Shown: piece after piece, positions 36,468 through 44,241 of the stretch
Layout of the letters: each line of letters begins with the position of its first letter
How positions within the stretch are numbered: position 1 is the first letter of the stretch
Made by a program: the position numbers and the translations under genes
The notes under the pieces: generated by a model
The model's input: only the letters and a program-made list of their open reading frames with translations
Databases searched by the model: none
What the model was told of the DNA's origin: nothing
Assembly: GCF_024347055.1 (NCBI RefSeq)
Contig: NZ_AP024895.1
Coordinates: 806,001-870,000 of the forward strand
DNA: 64,000 nt
Direction of reading: 5' to 3'
Source: Vibrio porteresiae DSM 19223
Lineage (GTDB): Bacteria > Pseudomonadota > Gammaproteobacteria > Enterobacterales > Vibrionaceae

Positions 36468-36494
36468 TAAAGGAAGTCTCCTGCGAGTCGTTAA
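36468..36494 (+). promoter_or_regulatory. Sigma-28 promoter of the second flagellin gene
   Basis: TAAA and GTCGTTAA separated by exactly 15 bases, against the consensus TAAA-N15-GCCGATAA. It leaves a leader of about 85 bases. Confidence 0.75.
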
Positions 36495-36587
36495 CAGTAA
36501 TAACTTTGAGAGAACTACTGGTTTTCCGAGACGTCGGAAACCGCTCGGGAGTTCCGCTTAGCCGGAAAATCAATAGGAGGCACCACA

Positions 36588-37724
36588 ATGGCGGTTAATG
36601 TTAATACCAACGTGTCAGCGATGACGGCACAACGTTACCTGAACAGCGCAAGTAATGCTCAACAAGCATCTATGGAACGTTTGTCTTCAGGTTACAAAAT
36701 CAACAGCGCTAAAGATGATGCAGCTGGTCTTCAAATTTCTAACCGTTTGAATGTCCAGAGCCGTGGTCTTGATGTCGCTGTACGTAACGCAAATGATGGT
36801 ATCTCTATTGCGCAGACTGCTGAAGGCGCGATGAAAGAAACTACCAACATTCTGCAACGTATGCGTGACTTGTCCCTACAATCATCTAACGGTTCAAACT
36901 CTAAGTCTGACCGTCAGGCGATTCAGGAAGAAGTAACAGCTTTGAATGATGAATTAAACCGTGTTGCAGAAACTACCTCATTTGGTGGTAATAAACTGCT
37001 TAACGGCACATTCCAAACTAAAGCATTCCAAATCGGCGCAGATAACGGCGAAGCTGTTAATCTAAGTCTGAAAAACATGCGTAGCGACAACAAAATGATG
37101 GGTGGTACCGGATATGTTGCAGCTGAAGCAAAAGGCAAAGATTGGGGCGTGAAAAAAGACGCTAACGATCTGAGCATTACGTTGAAAGATAAATCAACAG
37201 GCCAAGATCAAACGATTAATATCAAAGCAAAAGAAGGCGATGATATTGAAGAGTTGGCAACTTACATCAACGGTCAAACCGATATGGTGAAAGCGTCTGT
37301 TGACGAAGATGGCAAACTGCAAATGTATGCCGACAACAACAAAGTTACAGGTCCTGTCACATTCGGTGGTAGCCTAGCTGGTGAACTGAATATGGGTCCT
37401 GGTAAAGCTGAAACGGTAAACGACATCGACGTAACCACTGTTGGTGGTTCACAACAAGCTGTTGCTGTCGTTGACTCGGCATTGAAATTCGTAGATAGCC
37501 ACCGTGCGGAACTTGGTGCATTCCAAAACCGTTTCGGTCATGCGATCAGTAACTTAGAAAACATCAACGAAAACGTGAATGCTTCTAAGAGCCGTATCAA
37601 AGATACCGACTTTGCGAAAGAGACTACCGCTCTTACTAAATCGCAAATTCTATCTCAAGCTTCAAGCTCTGTTTTGGCGCAAGCTAAACAAGCTCCTCAA
37701 GCTGCGTTGGCTCTACTGGGTTAA
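36588..37724 (+). CDS. flaC: Flagellin (FlaC-type)
   Basis: Second filament subunit, 378 aa, with the same D0/D1 ends as the first flagellin (AVNVNTNVSAMTAQRYLNSA, SRIKDTDFAKETTALTKSQI) and a diverged middle. AGGAGG stands seven bases before the ATG. The sigma-28 promoter makes it a late gene, expressed after FlgM export. Codon use is strongly biased to preferred codons. Position after flaA matches flaC of other vibrios; the letter is by position and promoter class. Confidence 0.9.
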   Translation: MAVNVNTNVSAMTAQRYLNSASNAQQASMERLSSGYKINSAKDDAAGLQISNRLNVQSRGLDVAVRNANDGISIAQTAEGAMKETTNILQRMRDLSLQSSNGSNSKSDRQAIQEEVTALNDELNRVAETTSFGGNKLLNGTFQTKAFQIGADNGEAVNLSLKNMRSDNKMMGGTGYVAAEAKGKDWGVKKDANDLSITLKDKSTGQDQTINIKAKEGDDIEELATYINGQTDMVKASVDEDGKLQMYADNNKVTGPVTFGGSLAGELNMGPGKAETVNDIDVTTVGGSQQAVAVVDSALKFVDSHRAELGAFQNRFGHAISNLENINENVNASKSRIKDTDFAKETTALTKSQILSQASSSVLAQAKQAPQAALALLG

Positions 37725-37748
37725 TCCCTTTACGATGACCAAAGTGCA

Positions 37749-37772
37749 AAAATCCAGCTTCGGCTGGATTTT
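37749..37772 (+). terminator. Terminator after the second flagellin gene
   Basis: AAAATCCAGC/GCTGGATTTT stem with a TTCG-type tetraloop and T6. Confidence 0.9.
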
Positions 37773-38288
37773 TTCTATCTTGAGAAAAGAGAACTGTATT
37801 GTCGGCCCAATCCTATCTTTTTCTTACTTACGCTTATCTTCCGACTTTAGCTAATACCAAGCACAGCTATTATCTGATCATTCTTGCTGCTAAAAGCGGT
37901 GATAACGTTGTTATAGATTTTTTAATTAGAATAACGACTTAGCTGCATTTCTTTATTTCCCAATAACCTGCGTTTTGGATAACCGAGTTGTCAGGTTCGA
38001 ACTATGACGACTGGGATATTTTTTCTGGTCATTACGTTCAGTTTTAAAGCTCATCTAAGCGCCTATTTCGCACTGTTTTCTCTGATCCTACTACGTGCTC
38101 AGATTTTAGGTTGTAACGGTTAAAGACGCATATACAGCTCAATAGCAGCGCATGGTTTATTAGCTGGCGAAAGAGTCCATGTATGGATCTGTGATAGCAA
38201 TGTATCAAAGAGAAATATTGGAGATTAAAAAGTATTGGCAGTCAAAAAGATCGGGAATAGGGGAGAATAGTGAAACGCTAGAAAAAAC
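37773..38288. other. A+T-rich intergenic stretch without genes
   Basis: No frame worth calling. A perfect small palindrome ATAAC-GTT-GTTAT lies near 37901-37915 and another AATAACG shortly after, in a block that could be a worn copy of an interspersed repeat, but only one copy is in the window. The rest shows nothing I can name. Confidence 0.4.
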
Positions 38289-38289
38289 A

Positions 38290-38310
38290 AAACCCATCAT
38301 TGCTGGGTTT
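38290..38310 (-). terminator. Terminator of the 17-tRNA operon
   Basis: AAACCCA/TGGGTTT arms with a 7-base loop; on the minus strand followed by TGTTTTTTC, just after the last tRNA-Leu. Confidence 0.8.
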
Positions 38311-38318
38311 GTTTATCA

Positions 38319-38403
38319 TGGTGCGGAAAGAGAGACTTGAACTCTCACACCTTGCGGCGCCAGAACCTAAATCTGGTGCGTCTACCAATTTCGCCATTTC
38401 CGC
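38319..38403 (-). tRNA. tRNA-Leu (anticodon TAG), copy 1
   Basis: 85 bases with long variable arm and encoded CCA; acceptor GCGGAAA/TTTCCGC; loop ATTTAGG gives TAG. Last gene of the minus-strand array. Confidence 0.96.
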
Positions 38404-38451
38404 AAATTTTATAGATAATCCGACTGGAAGATACCGAATCATCGTTGTAAG

Positions 38452-38526
38452 TGGCAGGTCTACCTGGATTCGAACCAGGGGATGGCGGCATCAAAAGCCG
38501 CTGCCTTACCGCTTGGCGATAGACCT
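38452..38526 (-). tRNA. tRNA-Gln (anticodon TTG), copy 1
   Basis: 75 bases with encoded CCA; acceptor AGGTCTA/TAGACCT; loop CTTTTGA gives TTG. Confidence 0.96.
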
Positions 38527-38554
38527 ACGTTGATAGCGTAAGCTATCTAAATCA

Positions 38555-38639
38555 TGGTGCGGAAAGAGAGACTTGAACTCTCACACCTTGCGGCGCCAGA
38601 ACCTAAATCTGGTGCGTCTACCAATTTCGCCATTTCCGC
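38555..38639 (-). tRNA. tRNA-Leu (anticodon TAG), copy 2
   Basis: 85 bases, identical body to copy 1, encoded CCA. Confidence 0.96.
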
Positions 38640-38687
38640 AAATTTTATAGATAACCCGACTGGAAGATATCGAATCATCGTTGTAAG

Positions 38688-38762
38688 TGGCAGGTCTACC
38701 TGGATTCGAACCAGGGAATGGCGGCATCAAAAGCCGCTGCCTTACCGCTTGGCGATAGACCT
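38688..38762 (-). tRNA. tRNA-Gln (anticodon TTG), copy 2
   Basis: 75 bases; differs from copy 1 by one base in the variable/T-stem region; encoded CCA. Confidence 0.96.
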
Positions 38763-38791
38763 ACAGCAGATAGTTTTCACTATCTAAATTA

Positions 38792-38876
38792 TGGTGCGGA
38801 AAGAGAGACTTGAACTCTCACACCTTGCGGCGCCAGAACCTAAATCTGGTGCGTCTACCAATTTCGCCATTTCCGC
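38792..38876 (-). tRNA. tRNA-Leu (anticodon TAG), copy 3
   Basis: 85 bases, same body as copies 1 and 2, encoded CCA. Confidence 0.96.
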
Positions 38877-38918
38877 AAACTTGTTGATAACCCGATGTTC
38901 ATCGAATCATCTAAATAA

Positions 38919-38992
38919 TGGCAGGTCTACTTGGATTCGAACCAAGGATGACGGAATCAGAATCCGTTGCCTTACCGCTTGGCGATAGACCT
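38919..38992 (-). tRNA. tRNA-Gln (anticodon CTG)
   Basis: 74 bases; same acceptor AGGTCTA/TAGACCT as the TTG copies but a different anticodon arm with loop ATTCTGATT, giving CTG to read CAG. Encoded CCA. Confidence 0.95.
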
Positions 38993-39016
38993 GCTAAACA
39001 TTCACTTGAAGCACTT

Positions 39017-39103
39017 TGGTGCGGAGAGAGGGACTTGAACCCTCACGTCCGTTAGGACACTAGCACCTGAAGCTAGCGCGTCTACCAATTCCGCCATCAC
39101 CGC
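39017..39103 (-). tRNA. tRNA-Leu (anticodon CAG)
   Basis: 87 bases with long variable arm; loop CTTCAGG gives CAG to read CUG. The only Leu-CAG in the array. Encoded CCA; outer acceptor pairs GCGG/CCGC. Confidence 0.94.
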
Positions 39104-39131
39104 GATGTTGGATCAAGTGATTGTAAATGTA

Positions 39132-39208
39132 TGGTGGCTACAACGGGATTTGAACCTGTGACCCCATCATTATGAGTGATGTGCTCTAACCAGCTGAGCT
39201 ATGTAGCC
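39132..39208 (-). tRNA. tRNA-Met, elongator (anticodon CAT), copy 1
   Basis: 77 bases; acceptor GGCTACA/TGTAGCC is fully paired at position 1, unlike initiator tRNA; loop CTCATAA gives CAT. Encoded CCA. Confidence 0.95.
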
Positions 39209-39216
39209 ATCAATTA

Positions 39217-39301
39217 TGGTGCGGAAGGAGAGACTTGAACTCTCACACCTTGCGGCGCCAGAACCTAAATCTGGTGCGTCTACCAATTTCGCCACTTCCG
39301 C
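39217..39301 (-). tRNA. tRNA-Leu (anticodon TAG), copy 4
   Basis: 85 bases; the acceptor stem differs from the other copies by a compensated change (GCGGAAG with CTTCCGC), so pairing is kept. Encoded CCA. Confidence 0.96.
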
Positions 39302-39350
39302 AAATTTCATAGATAACCCGACTGAGTAGATATCGAATCATCGTTGTAAA

Positions 39351-39425
39351 TGGCAGGTCTACCTGGATTCGAACCAGGGAATGGCGGCATCAAAAGCCGC
39401 TGCCTTACCGCTTGGCGATAGACCT
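39351..39425 (-). tRNA. tRNA-Gln (anticodon TTG), copy 3
   Basis: 75 bases, same body as copy 2, encoded CCA. Confidence 0.96.
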
Positions 39426-39454
39426 ACAGCAGATAGTTTTCACTATCTAAATCA

Positions 39455-39539
39455 TGGTGCGGAAAGAGAGACTTGAACTCTCACACCTTGCGGCGCCAGA
39501 ACCTAAATCTGGTGCGTCTACCAATTTCGCCATTTCCGC
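39455..39539 (-). tRNA. tRNA-Leu (anticodon TAG), copy 5
   Basis: 85 bases, same body as copy 1, encoded CCA. Confidence 0.96.
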
Positions 39540-39588
39540 AAATTTCATAGATAACCCGACTGAGTAGATATCGAATCATCGTTGTAAG

Positions 39589-39663
39589 TGGCAGGTCTAC
39601 CTGGATTCGAACCAGGGAATGGCGGCATCAAAAGCCGCTGCCTTACCGCTTGGCGATAGACCT
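39589..39663 (-). tRNA. tRNA-Gln (anticodon TTG), copy 4
   Basis: 75 bases, same body as copy 2, encoded CCA. Confidence 0.96.
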
Positions 39664-39692
39664 ACAGCAGATAGTTTTCACTATCTAAATTA

Positions 39693-39777
39693 TGGTGCGG
39701 AAAGAGAGACTTGAACTCTCACACCTTGCGGCGCCAGAACCTAAATCTGGTGCGTCTACCAATTTCGCCATTTCCGC
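39693..39777 (-). tRNA. tRNA-Leu (anticodon TAG), copy 6
   Basis: 85 bases, same body as copy 1, encoded CCA. Followed upstream by a spacer (39778-39816) that recurs at 40162-40199. Confidence 0.96.
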
Positions 39778-39816
39778 ATTGTTTTCCTAAAAGCTCTCAA
39801 AAAAGCGCTTAGGAAA

Positions 39817-39893
39817 TGGTGGCTACGACGGGATTTGAACCTGTGACCCCATCATTATGAGTGATGTGCTCTAACCAGCTGAGCTACGTAGCC
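39817..39893 (-). tRNA. tRNA-Met, elongator (anticodon CAT), copy 2
   Basis: 77 bases; one compensated acceptor pair differs from copy 1 (GGCTACG/CGTAGCC). Encoded CCA. Confidence 0.95.
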
Positions 39894-39973
39894 ATGTTTT
39901 TAGAGCGAGACACTATATTACAATCTTGCTCTGAGTTCCAATACTTTTTACATATTGAAATTTAACAATTAAG

Positions 39974-40048
39974 TGGCAGGTCTACCTGGATTCGAACCAG
40001 GGGATGGCGGCATCAAAAGCCGCTGCCTTACCGCTTGGCGATAGACCT
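39974..40048 (-). tRNA. tRNA-Gln (anticodon TTG), copy 5
   Basis: 75 bases, same body as copy 1, encoded CCA. Confidence 0.96.
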
Positions 40049-40076
40049 ACAGCTGATAGCTATCACTATCTAAATA

Positions 40077-40161
40077 TGGTGCGGAAAGAGAGACTTGAAC
40101 TCTCACACCTTGCGGCGCCAGAACCTAAATCTGGTGCGTCTACCAATTTCGCCATTTCCGC
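40077..40161 (-). tRNA. tRNA-Leu (anticodon TAG), copy 7
   Basis: 85 bases, same body as copy 1, encoded CCA. Confidence 0.96.
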
Positions 40162-40199
40162 ATTATTTCCTAAAAGCTCTTAAAAAAGCGCTTAGGAAA

Positions 40200-40276
40200 T
40201 GGTGGCTACAACGGGATTTGAACCTGTGACCCCATCATTATGAGTGATGTGCTCTAACCAGCTGAGCTATGTAGCC
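40200..40276 (-). tRNA. tRNA-Met, elongator (anticodon CAT), copy 3
   Basis: 77 bases, identical to copy 1, encoded CCA. First gene of the array, about 50 bases after the promoter. Confidence 0.95.
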
Positions 40277-40329
40277 ATTCCTAATTTCGTTCTCGTCGTT
40301 AAGTTGCCTTGTCGCTGAGAACGGAGCGC

Positions 40330-40358
40330 ATTATGCGGATATGACCGAGGAGCGTCAA
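40330..40358 (-). promoter_or_regulatory. Promoter of the 17-tRNA operon
   Basis: On the minus strand TTGACG (40353-40358) and CATAAT (40330-40335) are 17 bases apart and followed by GCGC, the G/C discriminator of stringently controlled stable-RNA promoters. An A/T-rich stretch upstream could be an UP element. Confidence 0.85.
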
Positions 40359-40507
40359 CAGTTTTTTTGAATAAATTCCGCAAAAATGACTGTTCGGGTT
40401 TTTTTTAAGCAAAGAGGCGTGTTTGTGATCAAAAACTGCTAATAAAACAACAGATTCATTCTGCTACTTTCTTTGGAATGGGGGGGCTTTCTAGCGACGC
40501 AAAATAA

Positions 40508-40533
40508 AAAAGCCAACCGGATGGTTGGCTTTT
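40508..40533 (-). terminator. Terminator of ychF
   Basis: AAAAGCCAACC/GGTTGGCTTTT stem with a 4-base loop; T6 on the minus strand. Confidence 0.88.
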
Positions 40534-40555
40534 AAGCAATAAGAATCGGTGTGAA

Positions 40556-41647
40556 TTACACGTTGAAGCGGAAATGCACTACATCGCCATCTTTTACGAT
40601 GTATTCTTTCCCTTCTAGACGCCATTTACCTGCTTCTTTCGCGCCAGTTTCACCACGGAACTGGATGAAGTCGTCATAGGCGATCACTTCAGCACGGATA
40701 AAGCCACGTTCAAAGTCGGTGTGGATTTTACCTGCCGCTTGAGGTGCAGTGGCTCCAACAGGAACAGTCCATGCGCGAACTTCTTTTACGCCCGCAGTGA
40801 AGTAAGTCTGTAGGTTAAGAAGATCATAACCAGAACGAATTACACGGTTAAGGCCTGGTTCTTCGATACCAAGATCCGCTAGGAATTCGTCACGTTCGTC
40901 ATCTTCTAGTTCTGCCATTTCAGCTTCAATTGCCGCGCAAACAGGAACTACAACCGCATTTTCTTTTTCCGCGTGTGCACGCACAGCATCAAGATATGGG
41001 TTGTTTTCAAAACCATCTTCATTCACGTTAGCGATGTACATGGTTGGTTTTAGCGTTAGGAAGTTTAGGTAACCGACTGCTGCAGCTTCGTCTTTAGAAA
41101 GTTCAACAGAACGAGCAGAACCGCCTTCAGTCAGTACTGGTAGCAGTTTTTCTAGTACAGTTAGCTCAAATTTTGCGTCTTTGTCGCCGCCTTTAGCGCG
41201 TTTAGCTTGGCGTTGAATCGCGCGTTCACAGCTGTCTAAGTCTGCTAAAGCAAGTTCCAAGTTGATGACTTCGATGTCTTCAATTGGCGATACTTTACCT
41301 GCAACGTGAACGATGTTTTCGTTCTCGAAACAGCGAACAACGTGACCGATCGCGTCAGTTTCACGGATGTTAGCTAGGAATTTGTTACCTAGGCCTTCAC
41401 CTTTAGATGCACCAGCAACTAGGCCTGCGATGTCCACAAATTCCATTGTGGTTGGCAGAACACGCTCTGGATTAACAATTTCAGATAGTGCGTCTAGACG
41501 CAAATCTGGAACAGGTACAACACCTGTATTTGGCTCAATAGTACAAAACGGGAAGTTAGCCGCTTCGATACCTGCTTTGGTAAGTGCATTAAAAAGAGTC
41601 GATTTACCTACGTTTGGTAAACCCACAATGCCACATTTAAAACCCAT
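40556..41647 (-). CDS. ychF: Redox-regulated ATPase YchF (Obg family)
   Basis: 363-aa P-loop NTPase of the Obg/HflX class that prefers ATP over GTP. P-loop GLPNVGKST, switch motif DIAGLVAGASKGEGLG, the atypical NVNE in the G4 position, and a C-terminal TGS domain. It binds ribosomes and acts in stress responses. It follows pth after 10 bases, a pairing kept across gammaproteobacteria. Confidence 0.96.
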   Translation of the reverse strand: MGFKCGIVGLPNVGKSTLFNALTKAGIEAANFPFCTIEPNTGVVPVPDLRLDALSEIVNPERVLPTTMEFVDIAGLVAGASKGEGLGNKFLANIRETDAIGHVVRCFENENIVHVAGKVSPIEDIEVINLELALADLDSCERAIQRQAKRAKGGDKDAKFELTVLEKLLPVLTEGGSARSVELSKDEAAAVGYLNFLTLKPTMYIANVNEDGFENNPYLDAVRAHAEKENAVVVPVCAAIEAEMAELEDDERDEFLADLGIEEPGLNRVIRSGYDLLNLQTYFTAGVKEVRAWTVPVGATAPQAAGKIHTDFERGFIRAEVIAYDDFIQFRGETGAKEAGKWRLEGKEYIVKDGDVVHFRFNV

Positions 41648-41657
41648 GACTATAACC

Positions 41658-42248
41658 TTATTCAGCTTTGAACGTGTGTAAGCGGTTTTGTGCTTTCGTT
41701 AGACCATCTTTCAGCAAGATGTCGAGGCAGCGAACGGATTCATCTACCACGGCATTTAAACACTCCTGCTCATTGGCGGGAGCTTTGCCTAACACATAGC
41801 CTGCTACTTTGTCTTTATGTCCGGGATGACCAATGCCAATCCGCAGACGGTAAAATTCTTTGTTGTTACCCAGTTTGGCAATGGTGTCTTTTAAACCGTT
41901 ATGGCCACCATGACCGCCCCCTTTCTTGAATTTAGCCACTCCCGGCGGAAGATCCAGTTCATCATGGGCGACCATGATTTCTTCAGGAGCGATCTGGTAA
42001 AACTTCGCTAACGCTGCAATCGCCTTACCAGATAGATTCATGTAGGTGGTTGGAATCAGTAAACGTAGATCTTCACCATTTTTCATGATGCGTGCTGTTA
42101 AGCCAAAGAATTTAGGCTCATTTTTTAGCATGACATTGTTCATGCGAGCCAATTCTTCCACGACCCAAGCGCCAGCATTATGGCGAGTTCGCTCATATTC
42201 CGCTCCCGGATTACCTAATCCGACGAGCAATTTTATTGGTTGACTCAA
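41658..42248 (-). CDS. pth: Peptidyl-tRNA hydrolase
   Basis: Releases peptides from prematurely dropped peptidyl-tRNA. Catalytic His in RTRHNAGAW, TYMNLSG, HDELDLPPG and GGGHGGHNGLKD are all present. Start is TTG 42248 (SQPIKLLVGLGNPG follows), seven bases after AAGGGA, giving the family length of 196 aa; the frame upstream to 42338 is unlike any Pth and runs towards the prs terminator. Confidence 0.95.
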   Translation of the reverse strand: MSQPIKLLVGLGNPGAEYERTRHNAGAWVVEELARMNNVMLKNEPKFFGLTARIMKNGEDLRLLIPTTYMNLSGKAIAALAKFYQIAPEEIMVAHDELDLPPGVAKFKKGGGHGGHNGLKDTIAKLGNNKEFYRLRIGIGHPGHKDKVAGYVLGKAPANEQECLNAVVDESVRCLDILLKDGLTKAQNRLHTFKAE

Positions 42249-42340
42249 GGCGTTATCCCTTCGTAAACAGAAAAGCGCAGTATGATAGCACAGAAATAGT
42301 GCCAAGGGCGATAGAGTGCGGTGTTGAGCGCAATGCATAA

Positions 42341-42372
42341 AAAAACGCCCTATCCGAAGATAAGGCGTTTTT
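42341..42372 (-). terminator. Terminator of prs
   Basis: AAAAACGCC/GGCGTTTTT arms with an imperfect inner stem and T-rich minus-strand tail, between prs and pth. Confidence 0.82.
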
Positions 42373-42391
42373 TAGCAATCTGGGCCAATAA

Positions 42392-43339
42392 TTATTGGTT
42401 GAACATTGCTGAGATTGACTCTTCGTTGCTGATACGGCGAATTGCTTCAGCCAGCATAGTCGAAAGAGTTAATTGACTAACTTTGCCTGTTGCAGCCATC
42501 TCTTTGCTTAGCGTGATTGAGTCAGTGACGATCACTTGGTCTAGTACAGAGTTTTTGATGTTTTTCGCTGCATTGCCTGAGAAAACAGCATGGGTCGCGT
42601 AAGCAAACACACGTTTTGCGCCACGTTCTTTTAACGCTTCTGCTGCTTTACAAAGAGTACCACCCGTATCGATCATATCGTCAACGATGATGCAATCACG
42701 ACCTTCAACGTCACCGATAAGGTTCATTACTTCTGACACGTTCGCGCGAGGACGACGTTTGTCAACAATCGCAATGTCTACATCGCCAAGGGCTTTAGCC
42801 GTTGCACGTGCACGTACAACACCGCCTAGGTCAGGAGATACAACCACTGGATCTTCTAGATCGCGTGCTTTCATATCTTCTAGTAGGACAGGAGTACCGA
42901 AAATGTTGTCTACTGGAACATCAAAGAAGCCTTGAATCTGTTCAGCATGAAGGTCGATGGTAAGAACGCGGTCAACACCAACGTTAGAAAGGAAGTCTGC
43001 AACAACTTTTGCAGTAATTGGCACACGGGCAGAACGTACGCGGCGGTCTTGACGAGCATAACCAAAGTAAGGGATGACAGCAGTAATACGGCCTGCTGAA
43101 GCTCGGCGCATTGCGTCAATCATCACCACCAATTCCATTAGGTTATCATTGGTTGGTGCGCAGGTTGATTGGATGATAAATACATCGCTACCGCGTACAT
43201 TTTCATTAATTTGTACTGCAACTTCACCATCGGAGAAACGGGAAACAGTTGCATCACCAAGGGAAATGTAGAGACGTTCAGCAATACGTTGGGCTAGTTC
43301 AGGTGTGGCGTTACCAGCAAATAGCTTCATATCAGGCAC
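42392..43339 (-). CDS. prs: Ribose-phosphate pyrophosphokinase
   Basis: Makes PRPP from ribose 5-phosphate and ATP for nucleotide, His and Trp synthesis. 315 aa, the E. coli length. FGYARQDR and the PRPP-binding loop DCIIVDDMIDTGGTL are intact. The start is GTG (PDMKLFAGNATPE follows) after GAGG, as in E. coli prs. It is the last gene of lolB-ispE-prs and ends in a terminator. Confidence 0.97.
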   Translation of the reverse strand: MPDMKLFAGNATPELAQRIAERLYISLGDATVSRFSDGEVAVQINENVRGSDVFIIQSTCAPTNDNLMELVVMIDAMRRASAGRITAVIPYFGYARQDRRVRSARVPITAKVVADFLSNVGVDRVLTIDLHAEQIQGFFDVPVDNIFGTPVLLEDMKARDLEDPVVVSPDLGGVVRARATAKALGDVDIAIVDKRRPRANVSEVMNLIGDVEGRDCIIVDDMIDTGGTLCKAAEALKERGAKRVFAYATHAVFSGNAAKNIKNSVLDQVIVTDSITLSKEMAATGKVSQLTLSTMLAEAIRRISNEESISAMFNQ

Positions 43340-43368
43340 GGTGGAAACCTCAGGGTTGCGTCCAGTTT

Positions 43369-44241
43369 TTAAATAGAAAGGGTCTGGGCTGCTTTGTAAA
43401 CAGCCAATGTCTCTTTAAGCGGGGAAATATTGCGCCCTTGGGCAACAAACGCTGAGACATTATCAACAAGTTCGGCAAGGACAGCATTTGCTTCTTGCTT
43501 ACTGGAAAACTCGGCAAAAACGCAAGATCCCGTCCCGGTCAATCTTGACGGCGCGTATTGTAGCAGCCATGAAAGTTTCTTATCAACCTCTGGGTACAGT
43601 AAACGGACAATTTTTTCGCAATCGTTTTCGTAATAAGTGTCAAGAAGTGTTGTCAAATCTCGCTTCGGCGTGTTTCGCGTTAAATCGGGATGCGTGAAAA
43701 TATCCTTCGTTGCAATCGAAACATTTGGCCTGATCACTAAGTACCACTTCTCTTTTGGGGCAACAGGGGTTAATTGTTCACCAACACCTTCAGCAAAAGC
43801 GGCAAAGCCACGCACGAAAACGGGTACATCAGCGCCTAGAGATAAACCCAATTGCGCCAGTTCGTCATCGTTTAAATTGGTTTGCCATAGATGATTAAGG
43901 GCAACCAAAGTGGTTGCGGCATTTGACGAACCGCCACCAATACCGCCGCCCATCGGCAAAATTTTAGTGAGTTTGATGGCTGCGCCCAAACGACAACCGC
44001 TTTTTTCTTGCAGTAAACGCGCTGCCTTCCAAATCAGATTGTCTTCTAATGCCACACCTTCAATTGCTGGTGTGATGGTAATTTCACCGCTGTTATTGGC
44101 TTGAATGCTGAGCTCGTCACCGTAATCCAAAAATTGGAAAAGAGTTTGTAACTCATGATAGCCGTTCTCTTTACGGCCATTGATGTAGAGAAACAGGTTT
44201 AATTTTGCAGGTGAGGGCCAATGAGTTTCGGTGGTGATCAT
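43369..44241 (-). CDS. ispE: 4-diphosphocytidyl-2-C-methyl-D-erythritol kinase
   Basis: GHMP kinase of the MEP isoprenoid pathway. N-terminal WPSPAKLNLFLYINGR and the ATP loop PMGGGIGGGSSNAATTL mark the family. An ATG at 44256 is in frame, but ATG 44241 overlaps the lolB stop as ATGA, the classical coupled arrangement, and gives 290 aa. Confidence 0.96.
   Translation of the reverse strand: MITTETHWPSPAKLNLFLYINGRKENGYHELQTLFQFLDYGDELSIQANNSGEITITPAIEGVALEDNLIWKAARLLQEKSGCRLGAAIKLTKILPMGGGIGGGSSNAATTLVALNHLWQTNLNDDELAQLGLSLGADVPVFVRGFAAFAEGVGEQLTPVAPKEKWYLVIRPNVSIATKDIFTHPDLTRNTPKRDLTTLLDTYYENDCEKIVRLLYPEVDKKLSWLLQYAPSRLTGTGSCVFAEFSSKQEANAVLAELVDNVSAFVAQGRNISPLKETLAVYKAAQTLSI

Larger units (their letters stand above)
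36066..36587 (+). other. Intergenic region between the two flagellin genes
   Basis: No gene. Contains a terminator-like inverted repeat (AGCCCC at 36257-36262 with GGGGCT at 36281-36286, then TTTTC), the sigma-28 promoter of the second flagellin gene, and a leader hairpin at 36520-36542 (GGTTTTCCGA with TCGGAAACC). Confidence 0.65.

Noticed and set aside
38300..38988. Plus-strand frames of 65-77 codons beginning MVRKERLELSHLAAPEP
   Set aside because: They are exact antisense of the tRNA-Leu and tRNA-Gln genes and repeat only because the tRNAs repeat; a well-known source of false hypothetical proteins.
38319..40276. CRISPR-like array
   Set aside because: The regular repeats are tRNA genes with encoded CCA and shared spacers, not short direct repeats with unique spacers; no cas genes.
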